From: Aquipseudomonas alcaligenes
GTDB taxonomy: Bacteria; Pseudomonadota; Gammaproteobacteria; Pseudomonadales; Pseudomonadaceae
Reading direction: 5' to 3'
Assembly: GCF_900156545.1 (NCBI RefSeq)
Contig: NZ_FTNW01000005.1
Coordinates: 434,001 to 498,000 of the forward strand
Length of the DNA: 64,000 nucleotides
Shown: one piece after another, positions 10,188 to 19,094 of the stretch
Numbering within the stretch: position 1 is the first letter of the stretch
Layout of the letters: each line of letters begins with the position of its first letter
The notes under the pieces: generated by a model
Told to the model about the DNA's origin: nothing
Databases searched by the model: none
The model's input: only the letters and a program-made list of their open reading frames with translations
Made by a program: the position numbers and the translations under genes

Positions 10188-10610
10188 TCAGTGCAGTGGC
10201 TGGGCAGGCTGCAGTTCGTTCTGCTCCAGCCAGTCCTGCGCCAGTTCACGCAGGCGCCCGGCCTCGAAGGTCTGCCAGGCCTGCAGCAATGCCGGGTAGT
10301 GCATCAGGACGTGATGGAAGGTGCGCGCCGGGCGCCGGCTCTCCAGTGCCTGCTGCAGTTCGCCATAGGCATGCGGATGGATCACTTCGGCGAGGAATTC
10401 GCGCATCAGCGCCAGGTTGTCCTCGGCCTGCAGTGGCTCGACCAGCAGGAAGCGCTCCGGCTCCTCGCGCAACAGGGCTTCCAGTTCGGGATCGGCATCT
10501 TCCTCGGGAATCAGCAGCAGCTTGCCGCTGAACAGGTCCAGGTAGTGATCCAGGCCTTCGGTGTTGAGGGCGCAGGCCAGTTCGTCCAGGTCGATGGTCA
10601 GCGGGCGCAT
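10188..10610 (-). CDS. UPF0158 family protein
   Basis: 140 residues, acidic and soluble. It starts MRPLTIDLDELACAL and has FLLVEPLQAEDNLALMREFL, followed by a Trp-containing helix near the C terminus (LAQDWLEQNEL). This matches the UPF0158 family, whose role is unknown. It lies on the minus strand, convergent with the RDD gene (7 bases between the two stops), with no obvious hairpin between them, so read-through or antisense overlap of the mRNAs is possible. It follows rsmE on the same strand after 65 bases. Confidence 0.8.
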   Translation of the reverse strand: MRPLTIDLDELACALNTEGLDHYLDLFSGKLLLIPEEDADPELEALLREEPERFLLVEPLQAEDNLALMREFLAEVIHPHAYGELQQALESRRPARTFHHVLMHYPALLQAWQTFEAGRLRELAQDWLEQNELQPAQPLH

Positions 10611-10675
10611 GGCAGGCTCCGGAAGCGCGGGCGATGCGCCAGCCTAAGCCCGCGCGTGTTGCACGACAACGACGT

Positions 10676-11383
10676 TCAGAACAGGCGGGCCAGTAATGCC
10701 GGTACGGCCGTCTCCACGCGCAGGATGCGCTCGCCCAGCTGCACCGGTGCCAGACCAGCCTCCTGCAGCTTGTCCACCTCGTAGGGTATCCAGCCGCCTT
10801 CCGGGCCGATGGCCAGGGTGACCGCTTCGCTCACGGCGCGCGGGCAGGCGGGATAGTCGCCCGGATGGCCGACCAGACCCAGGGTGTCGGCACTGATGGC
10901 GGGCAGGCGATCCTCGACGAAGGGCTTGAAGCGCTTCTCGATGCTCACCTCGGGCAGCACGGTGTCGCGGGCCTGTTCCAGGCCGAGCAGCAGCTGCTCG
11001 CGGATGGCCTCGGGTTCGAGGAAGGGGGTCTGCCAGAAGCTTTTTTCCACCCGGTAGCTGTTGAGCAGCACCAGGCGCGGTACGCCCATGGCGGCCACGG
11101 TCTGTAGCACGCGCTTGAGCATCTTCGGGCGTGGCAGGGCCAGCAGCAGGGTCAGCGGCAGCTTGGCCGGCGGCGGTTGGTCCAGCTCGACGCGCAGCTC
11201 GGCGTGCTGTTCATCCAGGGCCAGCAGGGTGCCGCGTCCCATCAGGCCGCCGAGGCGGCCGACGCGCAGAGAGTCACCGCTCTCGGCGCCATGCACCTCA
11301 TGCAGATGCTTGAGCCGGCGGCCGCTGAGCACGGCGCGATCCGCCGCGACGAAATCGGCGTCTTCCAGCAGCAGCAGATTCAT
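10676..11383 (-). CDS. rsmE: 16S rRNA m3U1498 methyltransferase
   Basis: 235 residues of the SPOUT class. RsmE methylates N3 of U1498 in 16S rRNA using SAM. The C-terminal knot motif LAIGPEGGW and the final [15 protein letters not shown] are diagnostic; an N-terminal PUA-like part precedes it ([12 protein letters not shown]). The start overlaps the tatC stop by 4 bases, so it is the last gene of the hisIE-tatABC-rsmE transcription unit. Confidence 0.95.
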   Translation of the reverse strand: MNLLLLEDADFVAADRAVLSGRRLKHLHEVHGAESGDSLRVGRLGGLMGRGTLLALDEQHAELRVELDQPPPAKLPLTLLLALPRPKMLKRVLQTVAAMGVPRLVLLNSYRVEKSFWQTPFLEPEAIREQLLLGLEQARDTVLPEVSIEKRFKPFVEDRLPAISADTLGLVGHPGDYPACPRAVSEAVTLAIGPEGGWIPYEVDKLQEAGLAPVQLGERILRVETAVPALLARLF

Positions 11384-12159
11384 GGCAGCGGTGCGGGGGG
11401 CTGGTCTTCGGGTTGCTCGTCGTCCGCCTCAGGCTCGCCGCGCTTGCGTACCAGGCCGCCGAACAGCAGGCCGACCTCGAACAGCATCCACATCGGCACC
11501 GCCAGCAGGGTCTGCGAGAAAATGTCCGGTGGGGTGAGGATCATGCCGACCACGAAACAGCCGACGATCACGTAGGGGCGGCTCTTTTTCAGCGTCTCGA
11601 TATCGACGATGCCGACCCACAGCACCAGGAAGGTCGCCACCGGGATCTCGAAGGCCACGCCGAAGGCGAAGAACAGGGTGAGGACGAAGTCCAGGTACTC
11701 GTTGATGTCCGTCATCATCGCCACCCCGTCCGGGGTCACGCTGGCGAAGAAGTGGAAGATCAGCGGGAACACCAGGAAGTAGGCGAAGGCCATGCCGCCG
11801 TAAAACAGGAAGATGCTGGAGACCAGCAGTGGCAGGGCGATGCGTTTCTCGTGCTTGTACAGCCCGGGAGCGATGAAGCCCCACACCTGGTGCAGGATGA
11901 TCGGCACGGCGAGGAACAGCGCACACCAGGCCGTCAGCTTGAACGGGGTGAGGAAGGGCGAGGCGACGCCGGTGGCGATCATCGTCGCGCCTTCCGGCAG
12001 GTAGGCCCGCAGTGGCGCCGAGACGAAGGTGTAGATGTCCTGGGCGAAGTAGAACAGGCAGGCGAACACGATGAAGATTGCGACCACGCAGCGCAGCAGA
12101 CGCGTGCGCAACTCGGTCAGGTGCGCCACCAGGGGCATTTCGGTATTCGGTTCGGTCAT
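11380..12159 (-). CDS. tatC: Sec-independent translocase subunit TatC
   Basis: 259 residues with six predicted membrane helices. TatC binds the twin-arginine signal peptide in the TatBC receptor complex of the inner membrane. The N terminus contains [16 protein letters not shown], the conserved cytoplasmic H-x-x-E-L-R-x-R element for signal-peptide recognition, and the periplasmic loop holds the F-x-x-P residues. The C-terminal tail is acidic and proline-rich ([16 protein letters not shown]), a variable region in the family. It overlaps tatB by 4 bases. Confidence 0.97.
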   Translation of the reverse strand: MTEPNTEMPLVAHLTELRTRLLRCVVAIFIVFACLFYFAQDIYTFVSAPLRAYLPEGATMIATGVASPFLTPFKLTAWCALFLAVPIILHQVWGFIAPGLYKHEKRIALPLLVSSIFLFYGGMAFAYFLVFPLIFHFFASVTPDGVAMMTDINEYLDFVLTLFFAFGVAFEIPVATFLVLWVGIVDIETLKKSRPYVIVGCFVVGMILTPPDIFSQTLLAVPMWMLFEVGLLFGGLVRKRGEPEADDEQPEDQPPAPLP

Positions 12160-12512
12160 GGCTGGCGCGGCGGCTCCGGAGTGGCCGGGGGCTGGGGAGT
12201 CGGCACGCTGGAGCCTGTCTGGACAGGCGCCGGGGGCGTCCCCGGTTCGCTGGTGGCTGGCGTGGCCGGGGGCTGAATCGATTGCTGCAGCTCGCGTTCC
12301 ATCTGCAGGATCTGCTCGTTGTGCAACTGGCGGCGGATTTCGTCAGCGCCCATTTCGCGCTCGACCTCGGCCTTGATCGTGCTGAAGCTGCGTTTGAGCC
12401 GGCCTATCCACAGGCCAGCCGTGCGTGCGGCCCCGGGCAGGCGCTCGGGGCCGAACACGACCAGTGCCACCAGCCCGACCAGCAGCAGCTCGGAGAAGCC
12501 GATATCGAACAT
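12156..12512 (-). CDS. tatB: Sec-independent translocase subunit TatB
   Basis: 118 residues. A single N-terminal membrane helix, then the hinge FGPERLP, an amphipathic helix, and a Pro/Thr/Ala-rich tail. The Glu at the start of the membrane helix (GFSELLLV) is conserved in TatB. It forms the receptor with TatC. It lies 9 bases after tatA and overlaps tatC by 4 bases. Confidence 0.95.
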   Translation of the reverse strand: MFDIGFSELLLVGLVALVVFGPERLPGAARTAGLWIGRLKRSFSTIKAEVEREMGADEIRRQLHNEQILQMERELQQSIQPPATPATSEPGTPPAPVQTGSSVPTPQPPATPEPPRQP

Positions 12513-12521
12513 GGCTCAGGT

Positions 12522-12794
12522 TCAGTCCTTGCGTACCGGGTCTTCGACCCGCTGGGCCTGGGCGTCGATGGTCTGCGGTTTGTGCGGCGCTTCCGTGGTG
12601 GTGCTCGGCGCTGCCTGAACCGGCGCTTGCGGCGCCGCTTCGGCCGGTTTGTCCTCGTCGCTGTTCATTGCCTTGCGGAAGCCCTTGATCGTCTCGCCCA
12701 GGTCGGAACCAAGGTTCTTCAGGCGCTTGGTGCCGAACACCAGCACCACCACGATGAGGATGACCAGCCAGTGTTTCCAGTCGAAAATGCCCAT
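12522..12794 (-). CDS. tatA: Sec-independent translocase subunit TatA
   Basis: 90 residues. The frame is open upstream, but the ATG at 12794 gives the canonical N terminus [19 protein letters not shown], one short membrane helix, then [10 protein letters not shown] and an amphipathic helix ending GFRKAMN. TatA oligomerises to form the translocation pore. The remaining tail (Ala/Pro/Thr rich) is variable. It lies 23 bases after hisE, so his and tat genes probably share a transcript. Confidence 0.96.
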   Translation of the reverse strand: MGIFDWKHWLVILIVVVLVFGTKRLKNLGSDLGETIKGFRKAMNSDEDKPAEAAPQAPVQAAPSTTTEAPHKPQTIDAQAQRVEDPVRKD

Positions 12795-12817
12795 GCAAAC
12801 AGTCCTCGAAAATGAAC

Positions 12818-13150
12818 TCAGGAAGTGGAGCGCGCCGCTTTCTCGTCGTGCCCGGAAAGTCCGAAACGGCGGTCCAGCTCGTCCAGCACGGCCTGCGGGT
12901 GCTGGCCGAGGGCGGCGAGCATGACCAGGCTGTGGAACCAGAGGTCCGCGGTTTCGTAGATCAGGTCGCTGCAATCGCCGTTGATGGCCGCGTCCTTGGC
13001 CGCAAGAATGGTTTCGACCGACTCTTCGCCGACCTTCTCCAGAATCTTGTTCAGGCCCTTGTGGTACAGGCTGGCCACGTAGGAGCTGTCCGGCGCCGCG
13101 CCTTTGCGCGCCTCCAGCACCTCGGCCAGGCGGGTGAGGGTGTCACTCAT
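12818..13150 (-). CDS. hisE: Phosphoribosyl-ATP pyrophosphatase
   Basis: 110 residues, the stand-alone HisE form (fused to HisI in enterobacteria). It catalyses step 2 of histidine synthesis, PR-ATP to PR-AMP plus pyrophosphate. The MazG-like all-helical pattern is visible in [15 protein letters not shown] and [16 protein letters not shown], where the Glu and Asp residues bind Mg2+. It overlaps hisI by 8 bases. Confidence 0.96.
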   Translation of the reverse strand: MSDTLTRLAEVLEARKGAAPDSSYVASLYHKGLNKILEKVGEESVETILAAKDAAINGDCSDLIYETADLWFHSLVMLAALGQHPQAVLDELDRRFGLSGHDEKAARSTS

Positions 13151-13541
13151 GCTTGTGTCCCTGGTAGATGGCGTGCGGGTCTTTCAGTACCGGATCGACG
13201 GTGTGCCACGCGCCATTTTCCCAGACCCGGTAAAAGCAACTTTCGCGCCCGGTATGACAGGCGATGCCGCCGAGTTGCTCGACCAGCAGGATGATCACGT
13301 CGGCGTCGCAGTCCAGGCGCAGCTCATGGAGCTTCTGCACATGTCCGGACTCCTCGCCCTTGCGCCACAGCTTGCCACGCGAACGTGACCAGTAGATGGC
13401 ACGCTGCTCGGCCGCGGTGAGGGCCAGGGCCTCACGGTTCATCCAGGCCATCATCAGCACGCGCCCGGTCTTGTGGTCCTGGGCGATGGCCGGCACCAGG
13501 CCATCCTCGTTCCAGTGAATTTCGTCGAGCCAGTCGGTCAT
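13143..13541 (-). CDS. hisI: Phosphoribosyl-AMP cyclohydrolase
   Basis: 132 residues. It catalyses step 3 of histidine synthesis, opening the adenine ring of PR-AMP. Metal ligands are visible in [13 protein letters not shown] and in [14 protein letters not shown], with the Cys residues that bind zinc. Its neighbour hisE carries out the preceding step and overlaps it. The upstream gap to ubiB is 106 bases, in which I see no clear promoter or terminator. Confidence 0.96.
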   Translation of the reverse strand: MTDWLDEIHWNEDGLVPAIAQDHKTGRVLMMAWMNREALALTAAEQRAIYWSRSRGKLWRKGEESGHVQKLHELRLDCDADVIILLVEQLGGIACHTGRESCFYRVWENGAWHTVDPVLKDPHAIYQGHKHE

Positions 13542-13647
13542 TTCTCAATCCGCCCGTTGCCGGGCACTGTCATGGCGCAGGCGCTGCGCCGTTGCTGCAC
13601 CGCTAAGGTGCCGAAAGTCCAAGTGTGCCAGCCGGGGGCGTGACTGG

Positions 13648-15237
13648 CTATCGGCGCAGGATCAGCGCCACGCCGGCGCCCAGGCTGAGCCAGGCGGCCC
13701 AGGCCGCAGGAGCCAGCACCAGTCCCTGGCTGACGCCGCCGGCGACCAGGGCCGCGCCGAGCAGGCGCAGTGGCCAGGCAGAGCCCTGCGCCGCCTCGAC
13801 GGGCGCCGCGGGGCGCGGCAGGTTGAGGCGCTCCAGGGTGTCGCGGGCCATCTGCGACAGGTGCGGCACCTGCTCGGCCTGCTGCTGCAGGTTGCGCAGC
13901 AGGTGCAGGGGGCTGATGCGTTCGCGCATCCAGCGTTCGAGGAAGGGCTGGGCGGTGCTCCACAGGTCCAGGTCCGGATAGAGCTGGCGGCCCAGGCCTT
14001 CGATATTGAGCAGGGTCTTCTGCAGCAGCACCAGCTGTGGCTGCACTTCCATGTTGAAGCGGCGCGCGGTCTGGAACAGGCGCAGCAGCAGCTGGCCGAA
14101 GGAGATGTCCTTCAGCGGCTTCTCGAAGATCGGTTCGCACACCGTACGGATGGCCGCCTCGAACTCGTTGACCTTGGTTTCCGCCGGCACCCAGCCGGAG
14201 TCGATGTGCAGCTGCGCCACCTTGCGGTAGTCGCGCTTGAAGAAGGCGATCAGGTTGCGCGCCAGGTAGTCCTGGTCCTCGGGGGTGAGGCTGCCGACGA
14301 TGCCGCAGTCGATGGCGATGTACTGCGGGCTCCAGGGCGTGCGGGTGGCGACGAAGATGTTGCCGGGGTGCATGTCGGCGTGGAAGAAGCTGTCACGGAA
14401 CACCTGGGTGAAGAAGATCTCCACGCCGCGCTCGGCCAGCAGTTTCATGTTGGTGCGCTGGTCCGCCAGGGTCGCCAGGTCGGTCACCGGCACGCCGTAG
14501 ATGCGTTCCATCACCAGCACCTTGGGCCGGCACCAGTCCCAGTACACCTGCGGCACGTAGAGCAGCGGCGAGTCGGCGAAGTTGCGCCGTAGCTGGCTGG
14601 CGTTGGCTGCCTCGCGCATCAGGTCGAGCTCGTCGAAGATGGTCTTCTCGTAGTCCGACACCACTTCCATCGGGCGCAGGCGACGCGCATCGGCCGAGGC
14701 CTTCTCGGCGATGCGCGCGGCGAGGAACAGCCAGGCCAGGTCGGAGCGGATGATCGGCCGCAGGTTGGGGCGGATCACCTTGACCACCACTTCCTCGCCG
14801 CTCTTCAGCTGTGCGGCATGCACCTGGGCGATGGAGGCCGAGGCCAGCGGCTGCACGTCGAAGCGGGCGAAAATATCGCTGACCTTGGCGCCCAGCTGCT
14901 CCTCGATGCGCGCCACGGCATGCTCGGGGTCGAACGGCGGCACCTGGTCCTGCAGGCGCGCCAGCTCGTCGGCGACGTCCGGCGGCAACAGGTCACGGCG
15001 GGTGGAGAGCAGCTGGCCGAACTTGATGAAGATCGGGCCGAGGTCTTCCAGGGCCAGGCGCAGCGCCTCGCCGCGGCTCAGTTCCTGTTGGCCGCGCGGC
15101 AGCCAGCGCCAGGGCAGGGCGAAGCGCAGGGCGCGCATCCAGGTGGGCAGTGGCAGGGTCAGCAGCAGGTCGTCCAGGCGGTAGCGGATGACCACGCGCA
15201 GGATGCGCAGCAGGCGGCGGGTGGCGAGCAGGCTCAT
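13648..15237 (-). CDS. ubiB: Ubiquinone biosynthesis accessory kinase-like protein UbiB
   Basis: 529 residues of the ABC1/ADCK/UbiB atypical kinase family, needed for aerobic ubiquinone synthesis. The family-specific KxGQ element is in [16 protein letters not shown]; the Ala-rich replacement of the kinase P-loop is in [12 protein letters not shown]; the catalytic loop is HADMHPGN, followed by the DCG metal motif. Two C-terminal hydrophobic segments anchor it in the inner membrane. It overlaps ubiJ by 4 bases in the order ubiE-ubiJ-ubiB. Confidence 0.96.
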   Translation of the reverse strand: MSLLATRRLLRILRVVIRYRLDDLLLTLPLPTWMRALRFALPWRWLPRGQQELSRGEALRLALEDLGPIFIKFGQLLSTRRDLLPPDVADELARLQDQVPPFDPEHAVARIEEQLGAKVSDIFARFDVQPLASASIAQVHAAQLKSGEEVVVKVIRPNLRPIIRSDLAWLFLAARIAEKASADARRLRPMEVVSDYEKTIFDELDLMREAANASQLRRNFADSPLLYVPQVYWDWCRPKVLVMERIYGVPVTDLATLADQRTNMKLLAERGVEIFFTQVFRDSFFHADMHPGNIFVATRTPWSPQYIAIDCGIVGSLTPEDQDYLARNLIAFFKRDYRKVAQLHIDSGWVPAETKVNEFEAAIRTVCEPIFEKPLKDISFGQLLLRLFQTARRFNMEVQPQLVLLQKTLLNIEGLGRQLYPDLDLWSTAQPFLERWMRERISPLHLLRNLQQQAEQVPHLSQMARDTLERLNLPRPAAPVEAAQGSAWPLRLLGAALVAGGVSQGLVLAPAAWAAWLSLGAGVALILRR

Positions 15238-15848
15238 GAGTTCTTGTGCAGATTCCGGGCGAGGCGGTCGATGCGCGCGTCGAGGCGATCGAGGGCCAGC
15301 TTGAGGTCGTCCAGTTCATCGAAGCGGGCCTGGGCTTCGCGCTCGCCGACCAGGCTGCGCGATTCCTCGGCCAGGTAATCGGCGAGGGTCTGGCGCAGGC
15401 TGTCCAGGCTTTCGCCGGCCCAGTTCACGCGGCTGCGCAGGTGGCCCGCGAGCAGCTGGCTGCCGACCGGGCCGAGCCAGCGCGACAGTTCGTATTCCCA
15501 GTCCAGCTCCAGGTCCTGGAGGATGCCGGCCAACTCCAGCAGCACGGCGCTATCGCCGCTTAGAGTCACTTCCGGGCGGTGCAGGATGGCGGTCTTGTCC
15601 TTGGCCAGGGCCAGCTTGAGCAGGCTGCTGGCAGGCGCGCTGAGCACGCAGTCGGCGCCTTCCCAGTGGCTGGCCAGTTGCAGGCCCTCGGCGCCAGGGA
15701 GGATGAACAGCTTGAGCGCGGGGCTCTGGCAGTCGACCTCGATCAGCTTGCCTTCCAGACGGGCCAGGCGCGGCAGCGCGGTGCTGTCCATTTGCAGCAC
15801 ACGGTTGAGACCTAGCTCAACGCCCGCCAGCAGCGCCTGGGTCAGCAT
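15234..15848 (-). CDS. ubiJ: Ubiquinone biosynthesis accessory factor UbiJ
   Basis: 204 residues. It has an SCP2-like lipid-binding domain in the first ~120 residues ([20 protein letters not shown]) and a C-terminal coiled coil ([20 protein letters not shown]). In E. coli UbiJ scaffolds the soluble Ubi complex and binds ubiquinone intermediates. Its identity is reinforced by lying exactly between ubiE (1-base overlap) and ubiB (4-base overlap). Confidence 0.92.
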   Translation of the reverse strand: MLTQALLAGVELGLNRVLQMDSTALPRLARLEGKLIEVDCQSPALKLFILPGAEGLQLASHWEGADCVLSAPASSLLKLALAKDKTAILHRPEVTLSGDSAVLLELAGILQDLELDWEYELSRWLGPVGSQLLAGHLRSRVNWAGESLDSLRQTLADYLAEESRSLVGEREAQARFDELDDLKLALDRLDARIDRLARNLHKNS

Positions 15849-16618
15849 CAGGGCTTGATGCCGCGGTGCAGGGCGACGATGCCGCCGGTCATGTTGTGGT
15901 AGGTGACGCGCTCGAAGCCGGCCTCGACCATCATTGCCTTGAGCGTTTCCTGGTCCGGGTGCATGCGGATCGACTCGGCCAGGTAGCGGTAGCTGTCGGC
16001 GTCGTTGGTGATCAGCTTGCCGGCCAGCGGCATGAAGCTGAACGAGTAGGTGTCGTAGGCCTTGGCCAGCAGCGGGTTGCCCGGCTTGGAGAACTCCAGC
16101 ACCAGCAGGCGGCCGCCCGGCTTGAGCACGCGCAGCATGGAGCGCAGGGCGTTCTCCTTGCGGGTCACGTTGCGCAGGCCGAAGGCGATGGTGACCACGT
16201 CGAAATGATTGTCGGGGAAGGGCAGTGCCTCGGCATCGGCCTGGACGAACTGCACGTTGCCGGCCACGCCCTTGTCCAGCAGACGATCGCGACCGACCTT
16301 GAGCATGGAGTCGTTGATGTCAGCGAGCACCACTTCGCCGCTCGGGCCGACCAGACTGGAGAACTTGCGGGTGAGGTCGCCGGTGCCGCCGGCGATGTCC
16401 AGTACGCGGTTGCCCGGGCGCACGCCGGACAACTCGATGGTGAAGCGCTTCCACAGACGGTGCAGGCCACCGGAGAGCACGTCGTTCATCAGGTCGTACT
16501 TGGCCGCCACCGAGTGGAAGACTTCGGCGACCTTCTCCGCCTTCTGGCTTTCCGGGACGTCCTGGAAGCCGAAGTGGGTGGTCTTTTCCTGCTCTGGGGC
16601 CTTGCGCGGGTCGTTCAT
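15848..16618 (-). CDS. ubiE: Ubiquinone/menaquinone C-methyltransferase UbiE
   Basis: 256 residues. A SAM-dependent methyltransferase acting on the quinone ring (2-polyprenyl-6-methoxybenzoquinol). SAM motif I is [11 protein letters not shown], and the UbiE signatures are [17 protein letters not shown] and the [20 protein letters not shown] region. It is the first gene of the ubiE-ubiJ-ubiB group and is divergent from the small PHA-associated gene at 16733, with about 115 bases between the starts. Confidence 0.97.
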   Translation of the reverse strand: MNDPRKAPEQEKTTHFGFQDVPESQKAEKVAEVFHSVAAKYDLMNDVLSGGLHRLWKRFTIELSGVRPGNRVLDIAGGTGDLTRKFSSLVGPSGEVVLADINDSMLKVGRDRLLDKGVAGNVQFVQADAEALPFPDNHFDVVTIAFGLRNVTRKENALRSMLRVLKPGGRLLVLEFSKPGNPLLAKAYDTYSFSFMPLAGKLITNDADSYRYLAESIRMHPDQETLKAMMVEAGFERVTYHNMTGGIVALHRGIKP

Positions 16619-16694
16619 GTCGCGTCACCTGAATCGAAGTGGCGGCCATTCTAAACCCCCGGCCGGCCTTTGTCTTGGCGCCGGGTGGAGCTGT

Positions 16695-16700
16695 TATAGT
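16695..16700 (+). promoter_or_regulatory. -10 box upstream of the small PHA-associated gene
   Basis: TATAGT lies 32 bases before the ATG at 16733. The best -35 (TTGTCT at 16670) would need a 19-base spacer, so the assignment is tentative. Confidence 0.35.
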
Positions 16701-16732
16701 CGCGTGACACCAGGTCGCAGCAGGAGTCGCGC

Positions 16733-17011
16733 ATGTCTCGTATCACCGTCGAACGTTCCCATTCCCTCGGCCTCGCCGTCGCCCGTGAGAAGGCCGAGGC
16801 GCTGGCCCAGCGCCTGGCCAGCGAGTACGACGTGAAGTACCGCTGGAGCGGCGACACACTGGAGTTCAAGCGCAGCGGTGCGGACGGCACCATTGCCGTC
16901 GGTGACGACAACGTGCGGGTCGAACTCAAGCTGGGCCTGCTGCTCTCCGCGCTGGGCGGCACGATCAAGCGCGAGATCGAGCAGACGCTGGACAAGCACC
17001 TGCAGGCCTGA
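16733..17011 (+). CDS. Polyhydroxyalkanoic acid system family protein
   Basis: 92 residues. It begins MSRITVERSHSLGLAVAREK and has a small alpha/beta pattern (DVKYRWSGDTLEFKRSGADG, then NVRVELKLGLLLSALGG) typical of the PHA_gran_rgn family, small proteins found next to PHA genes in pseudomonads. The biochemical role is not established. It sits immediately upstream of phaI on the same strand but with a ~100-base gap that seems to hold a separate regulatory region. Confidence 0.85.
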   Translation: MSRITVERSHSLGLAVAREKAEALAQRLASEYDVKYRWSGDTLEFKRSGADGTIAVGDDNVRVELKLGLLLSALGGTIKREIEQTLDKHLQA

Positions 17012-17049
17012 ATCGCCCCTAGTATGTGATTTCTAATTTTTCCCTCTAC

Positions 17050-17100
17050 CTTGCGTTCAAGTCCTGGCAAAGGACCACCAGTCCATCACTTTGAACGCGA
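17050..17100 (+). promoter_or_regulatory. Inverted repeat in the phaI leader, overlapping the ribosome site
   Basis: CTTGCGTTCAA (from 17050) and TTTGAACGCGA (17090-17100) are inverted copies with two mismatches in 11 positions and a 29-base spacer. The right arm runs into the phaI Shine-Dalgarno GAGG at 17099-17102. It could be an operator (PhaD is known in P. putida to act at the phaI promoter) or an RNA stem that masks the ribosome site. Both readings are inference. Confidence 0.45.
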
Positions 17101-17108
17101 GGTGCATC

Positions 17109-17561
17109 ATGGCCACTAAAGTTGCCGCCAAGAAGAAAGTCGCAGTCGAGAAAGTCGAAGATAAACTCACCGTTCTGACCGACGTCAAAGCCTATGCCCG
17201 CAAGGTCTGGCTGGCCGGTCTGGGTGCCTACGCCAAGGCCGGTGCCGAAGGCGCCGAGTACTTCAAGGAGCTGGTCAAGGCCGGCGAAGGCGTGGAGAAG
17301 CAGGGCAAGAAGCTGGTGAGCGAGCAGGTCGATGCCGCCAACAGCCAGATCGAAACCCAGCTGAACAGCGTCAAGAGCAGCGTTTCCGAAGTCAAAGGCA
17401 AGGTTGAAGTGCAGTTCGACAAGATCGAGAAGGCCTTCGACAACCGCGTCGCCAGCGCACTGAACCGCCTGGGTATTCCCTCCAAACAGGATGTTGAGGC
17501 ACTCTCTGCTAAGCTGGATGAGTTGAATGCTTTGCTTGAGCGAGTGGCGCGTACCCAATAA
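17109..17561 (+). CDS. phaI: Phasin PhaI
   Basis: 150 residues from the ATG at 17109, preceded by GAGG at 7-base spacing. The open frame extends 18 bases upstream but without a better start. It is a granule-associated phasin: a lysine-rich N terminus, then the conserved VWLAGLGAYAKAGAEGAEYF element and a long amphipathic/coiled-coil helix. Phasins coat PHA granules and control their size. It shares its phasin domain with the following gene phaF, which begins 10 bases after its stop. Confidence 0.93.
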   Translation: MATKVAAKKKVAVEKVEDKLTVLTDVKAYARKVWLAGLGAYAKAGAEGAEYFKELVKAGEGVEKQGKKLVSEQVDAANSQIETQLNSVKSSVSEVKGKVEVQFDKIEKAFDNRVASALNRLGIPSKQDVEALSAKLDELNALLERVARTQ

Positions 17562-17571
17562 GGAGAGCAGG

Positions 17572-18348
17572 ATGGCTGTTAAGAAACCTACCGCTGCAAA
17601 AGCGGCTGCAAAACCGGCGGCAAAGAAAGCGGCTGCCAAGAAGGAAAACAACTCCTGGATCGGCGAGATCGAGAAGTACTCGCGGCAGATCTGGCTGGCC
17701 GGTCTCGGCGCCTATTCCAAGATCAGCAACGACGGCAACAAGCTGTTCGACGGCCTGGTCAAGGACGGCGAGAAGGCCGAGAAGAAGGCCAAGACCGAAG
17801 TCGACAAGCAGCTCGACGTGGTCAAATCCAGCGTTGGCAGCACCGTCGGTTCGGCCAAGTCCAAGGTCGACGAAGTCAAGGGCAAGGCCCTGGGCAAGTG
17901 GAGCGAGCTGGAAGAGGCATTCGACAAGCGCCTGAACAGCGCCATCTCGCGTCTGGGCGTGCCCAGCCGTAACGAGGTGAAGGCCCTGCAGACCAAGGTC
18001 GACAGCCTGACCAAGCAGATCGAGAAGCTCACCGGTCAGTCGGTCAAGCCGGTTGCCAAGGCTGCCGCCAAACCGGCCGCCAAGGTCGTCGCCAAGCCTG
18101 CTGCGAAGCCGGCCGCGAAAGCGCCTGCCAAGCCTGCCGCCAAGGCTGCTGCGAAACCCGCAGCGAAGCCCGCCGCTGCCAAGCCGGCGGCCAAGCCGGC
18201 TGTCGCGAAGAAGCCGGCGGTGAAGAAGCCTGCCGCGCCGAAACCGGCCGCCAAGCCGGCTGCTGCCAAGCCTGCCGCCCCGGCGCCGGCTCCGGCCGCT
18301 GCACCGGCTCCGGCCGCAGCTCCGGCGACCCCCGCCACTCCGTCCTGA
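17572..18348 (+). CDS. phaF: Phasin and nucleoid-associated PHA protein PhaF
   Basis: 258 residues from the ATG at 17572, with AGGAG upstream. Residues about 25-150 form a phasin domain (IWLAGLGAYSKISNDG, then a coiled coil). The C-terminal ~100 residues consist almost entirely of Ala, Lys and Pro in repeated AAKPAAK-like units, resembling histone H1. In P. putida PhaF binds DNA through this tail and distributes granules between daughter cells. The DNA coding for the tail (about 18040-18330) is correspondingly repetitive. The phaI-phaF pair converges on phaD with a bidirectional terminator between. Confidence 0.95.
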   Translation: MAVKKPTAAKAAAKPAAKKAAAKKENNSWIGEIEKYSRQIWLAGLGAYSKISNDGNKLFDGLVKDGEKAEKKAKTEVDKQLDVVKSSVGSTVGSAKSKVDEVKGKALGKWSELEEAFDKRLNSAISRLGVPSRNEVKALQTKVDSLTKQIEKLTGQSVKPVAKAAAKPAAKVVAKPAAKPAAKAPAKPAAKAAAKPAAKPAAAKPAAKPAVAKKPAVKKPAAPKPAAKPAAAKPAAPAPAPAAAPAPAAAPATPATPS

Positions 18349-18363
18349 TCCCCTCAGGATGTA

Positions 18364-18392
18364 CAAAAGCCCGGCCCAGTGCCGGGCTTTTG
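18364..18392. terminator. Bidirectional terminator between phaF and phaD
   Basis: A 12-base stem CAAAAGCCCGGC / GCCGGGCTTTTG around CCAGT, with A/T runs on both sides. It lies 16 bases after the phaF stop and 11 bases beyond the phaD stop, so it can serve both converging transcripts. Confidence 0.88.
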
Positions 18393-18402
18393 CATTTCCG
18401 GG

Positions 18403-19017
18403 TCAGGCTTCCAGGTAGCGCTGGGCGATACGTTCGGCGGCGTGGCGTGGTTCATCGGTGAGGTGCGGGGCGACCAGCATCATCACCTGGAACACCACCA
18501 GACGGACTTCGCCCTGGGCGCCGAGGATGCGCTGATAGTCCAGGGAGAACAGCAGGGTCAGGGTGATCTGCTCGACCAGCTGGCCCAGGGCGGGAGTGTC
18601 GCTGCGCAACTGGCCAAGGGCCTTGAGTCTGGCCAGCAGGCTGGCCAGGGTGCGCTTGAGCTGGTTGAGCCACTGGCGGATGCCGCGGGCCAGCTTGGGC
18701 AGGCGCCCGGAGAGGTTGGACAGGTCCTGGAACAGGAAACGGTACGAGGCCAGGCGCTCGACGATCAGGTGCAGGAACAGCCAGTAGTCTTCGGCACCCA
18801 GTTCGGCCTCGTGCGGCGGGTCGAGCAGCGGTGCCAGTTCGGCCTGGAAACGCTCGAACAGCTCCATCACCAGCGGCTCCTTGCCGTGGAAGTGGTAATA
18901 GAGGTTGCCCGGGCTGATGCCCATCTCGGTGGCGATTTCGAGGGTGGAGACGTTGGGTTCGCCCTGTTCGTTGAATAATTGCAGGGCGGTTTCGAGGATG
19001 CGGTCGCGGGTCTTCAT
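18403..19017 (-). CDS. phaD: TetR-family PHA regulator PhaD
   Basis: 204 residues from the ATG at 19017. The N-terminal helix-turn-helix (TRDRILETALQLFNEQG, then MGISPGNLYYHFHGKEPLV) is of the TetR type, and the rest is a helical ligand-binding domain. In P. putida PhaD activates the phaC1 and phaI promoters in response to a fatty-acid-derived effector; that behaviour is assumed here from position and family. It lies 77 bases after phaC2 and is the last gene of the phaC1-Z-C2-D unit. Longer in-frame starts upstream are unlikely, because they would add unrelated residues before the typical N terminus. Confidence 0.94.
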   Translation of the reverse strand: MKTRDRILETALQLFNEQGEPNVSTLEIATEMGISPGNLYYHFHGKEPLVMELFERFQAELAPLLDPPHEAELGAEDYWLFLHLIVERLASYRFLFQDLSNLSGRLPKLARGIRQWLNQLKRTLASLLARLKALGQLRSDTPALGQLVEQITLTLLFSLDYQRILGAQGEVRLVVFQVMMLVAPHLTDEPRHAAERIAQRYLEA

Positions 19018-19094
19018 TCCATGATCTTGAGTGGCCGCCGGGGACTCGACGATAACCGGCCGGGGCGGCGCCCGGCCAGCGCTTTCGCCGCGCC

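Noticed and set aside
18040..18330. Repetitive DNA in the phaF 3' part considered as a tandem repeat or CRISPR-like array
   Set aside because: The repeats are codons for the Ala-Lys-Pro tail of PhaF, irregular in length and without spacers.
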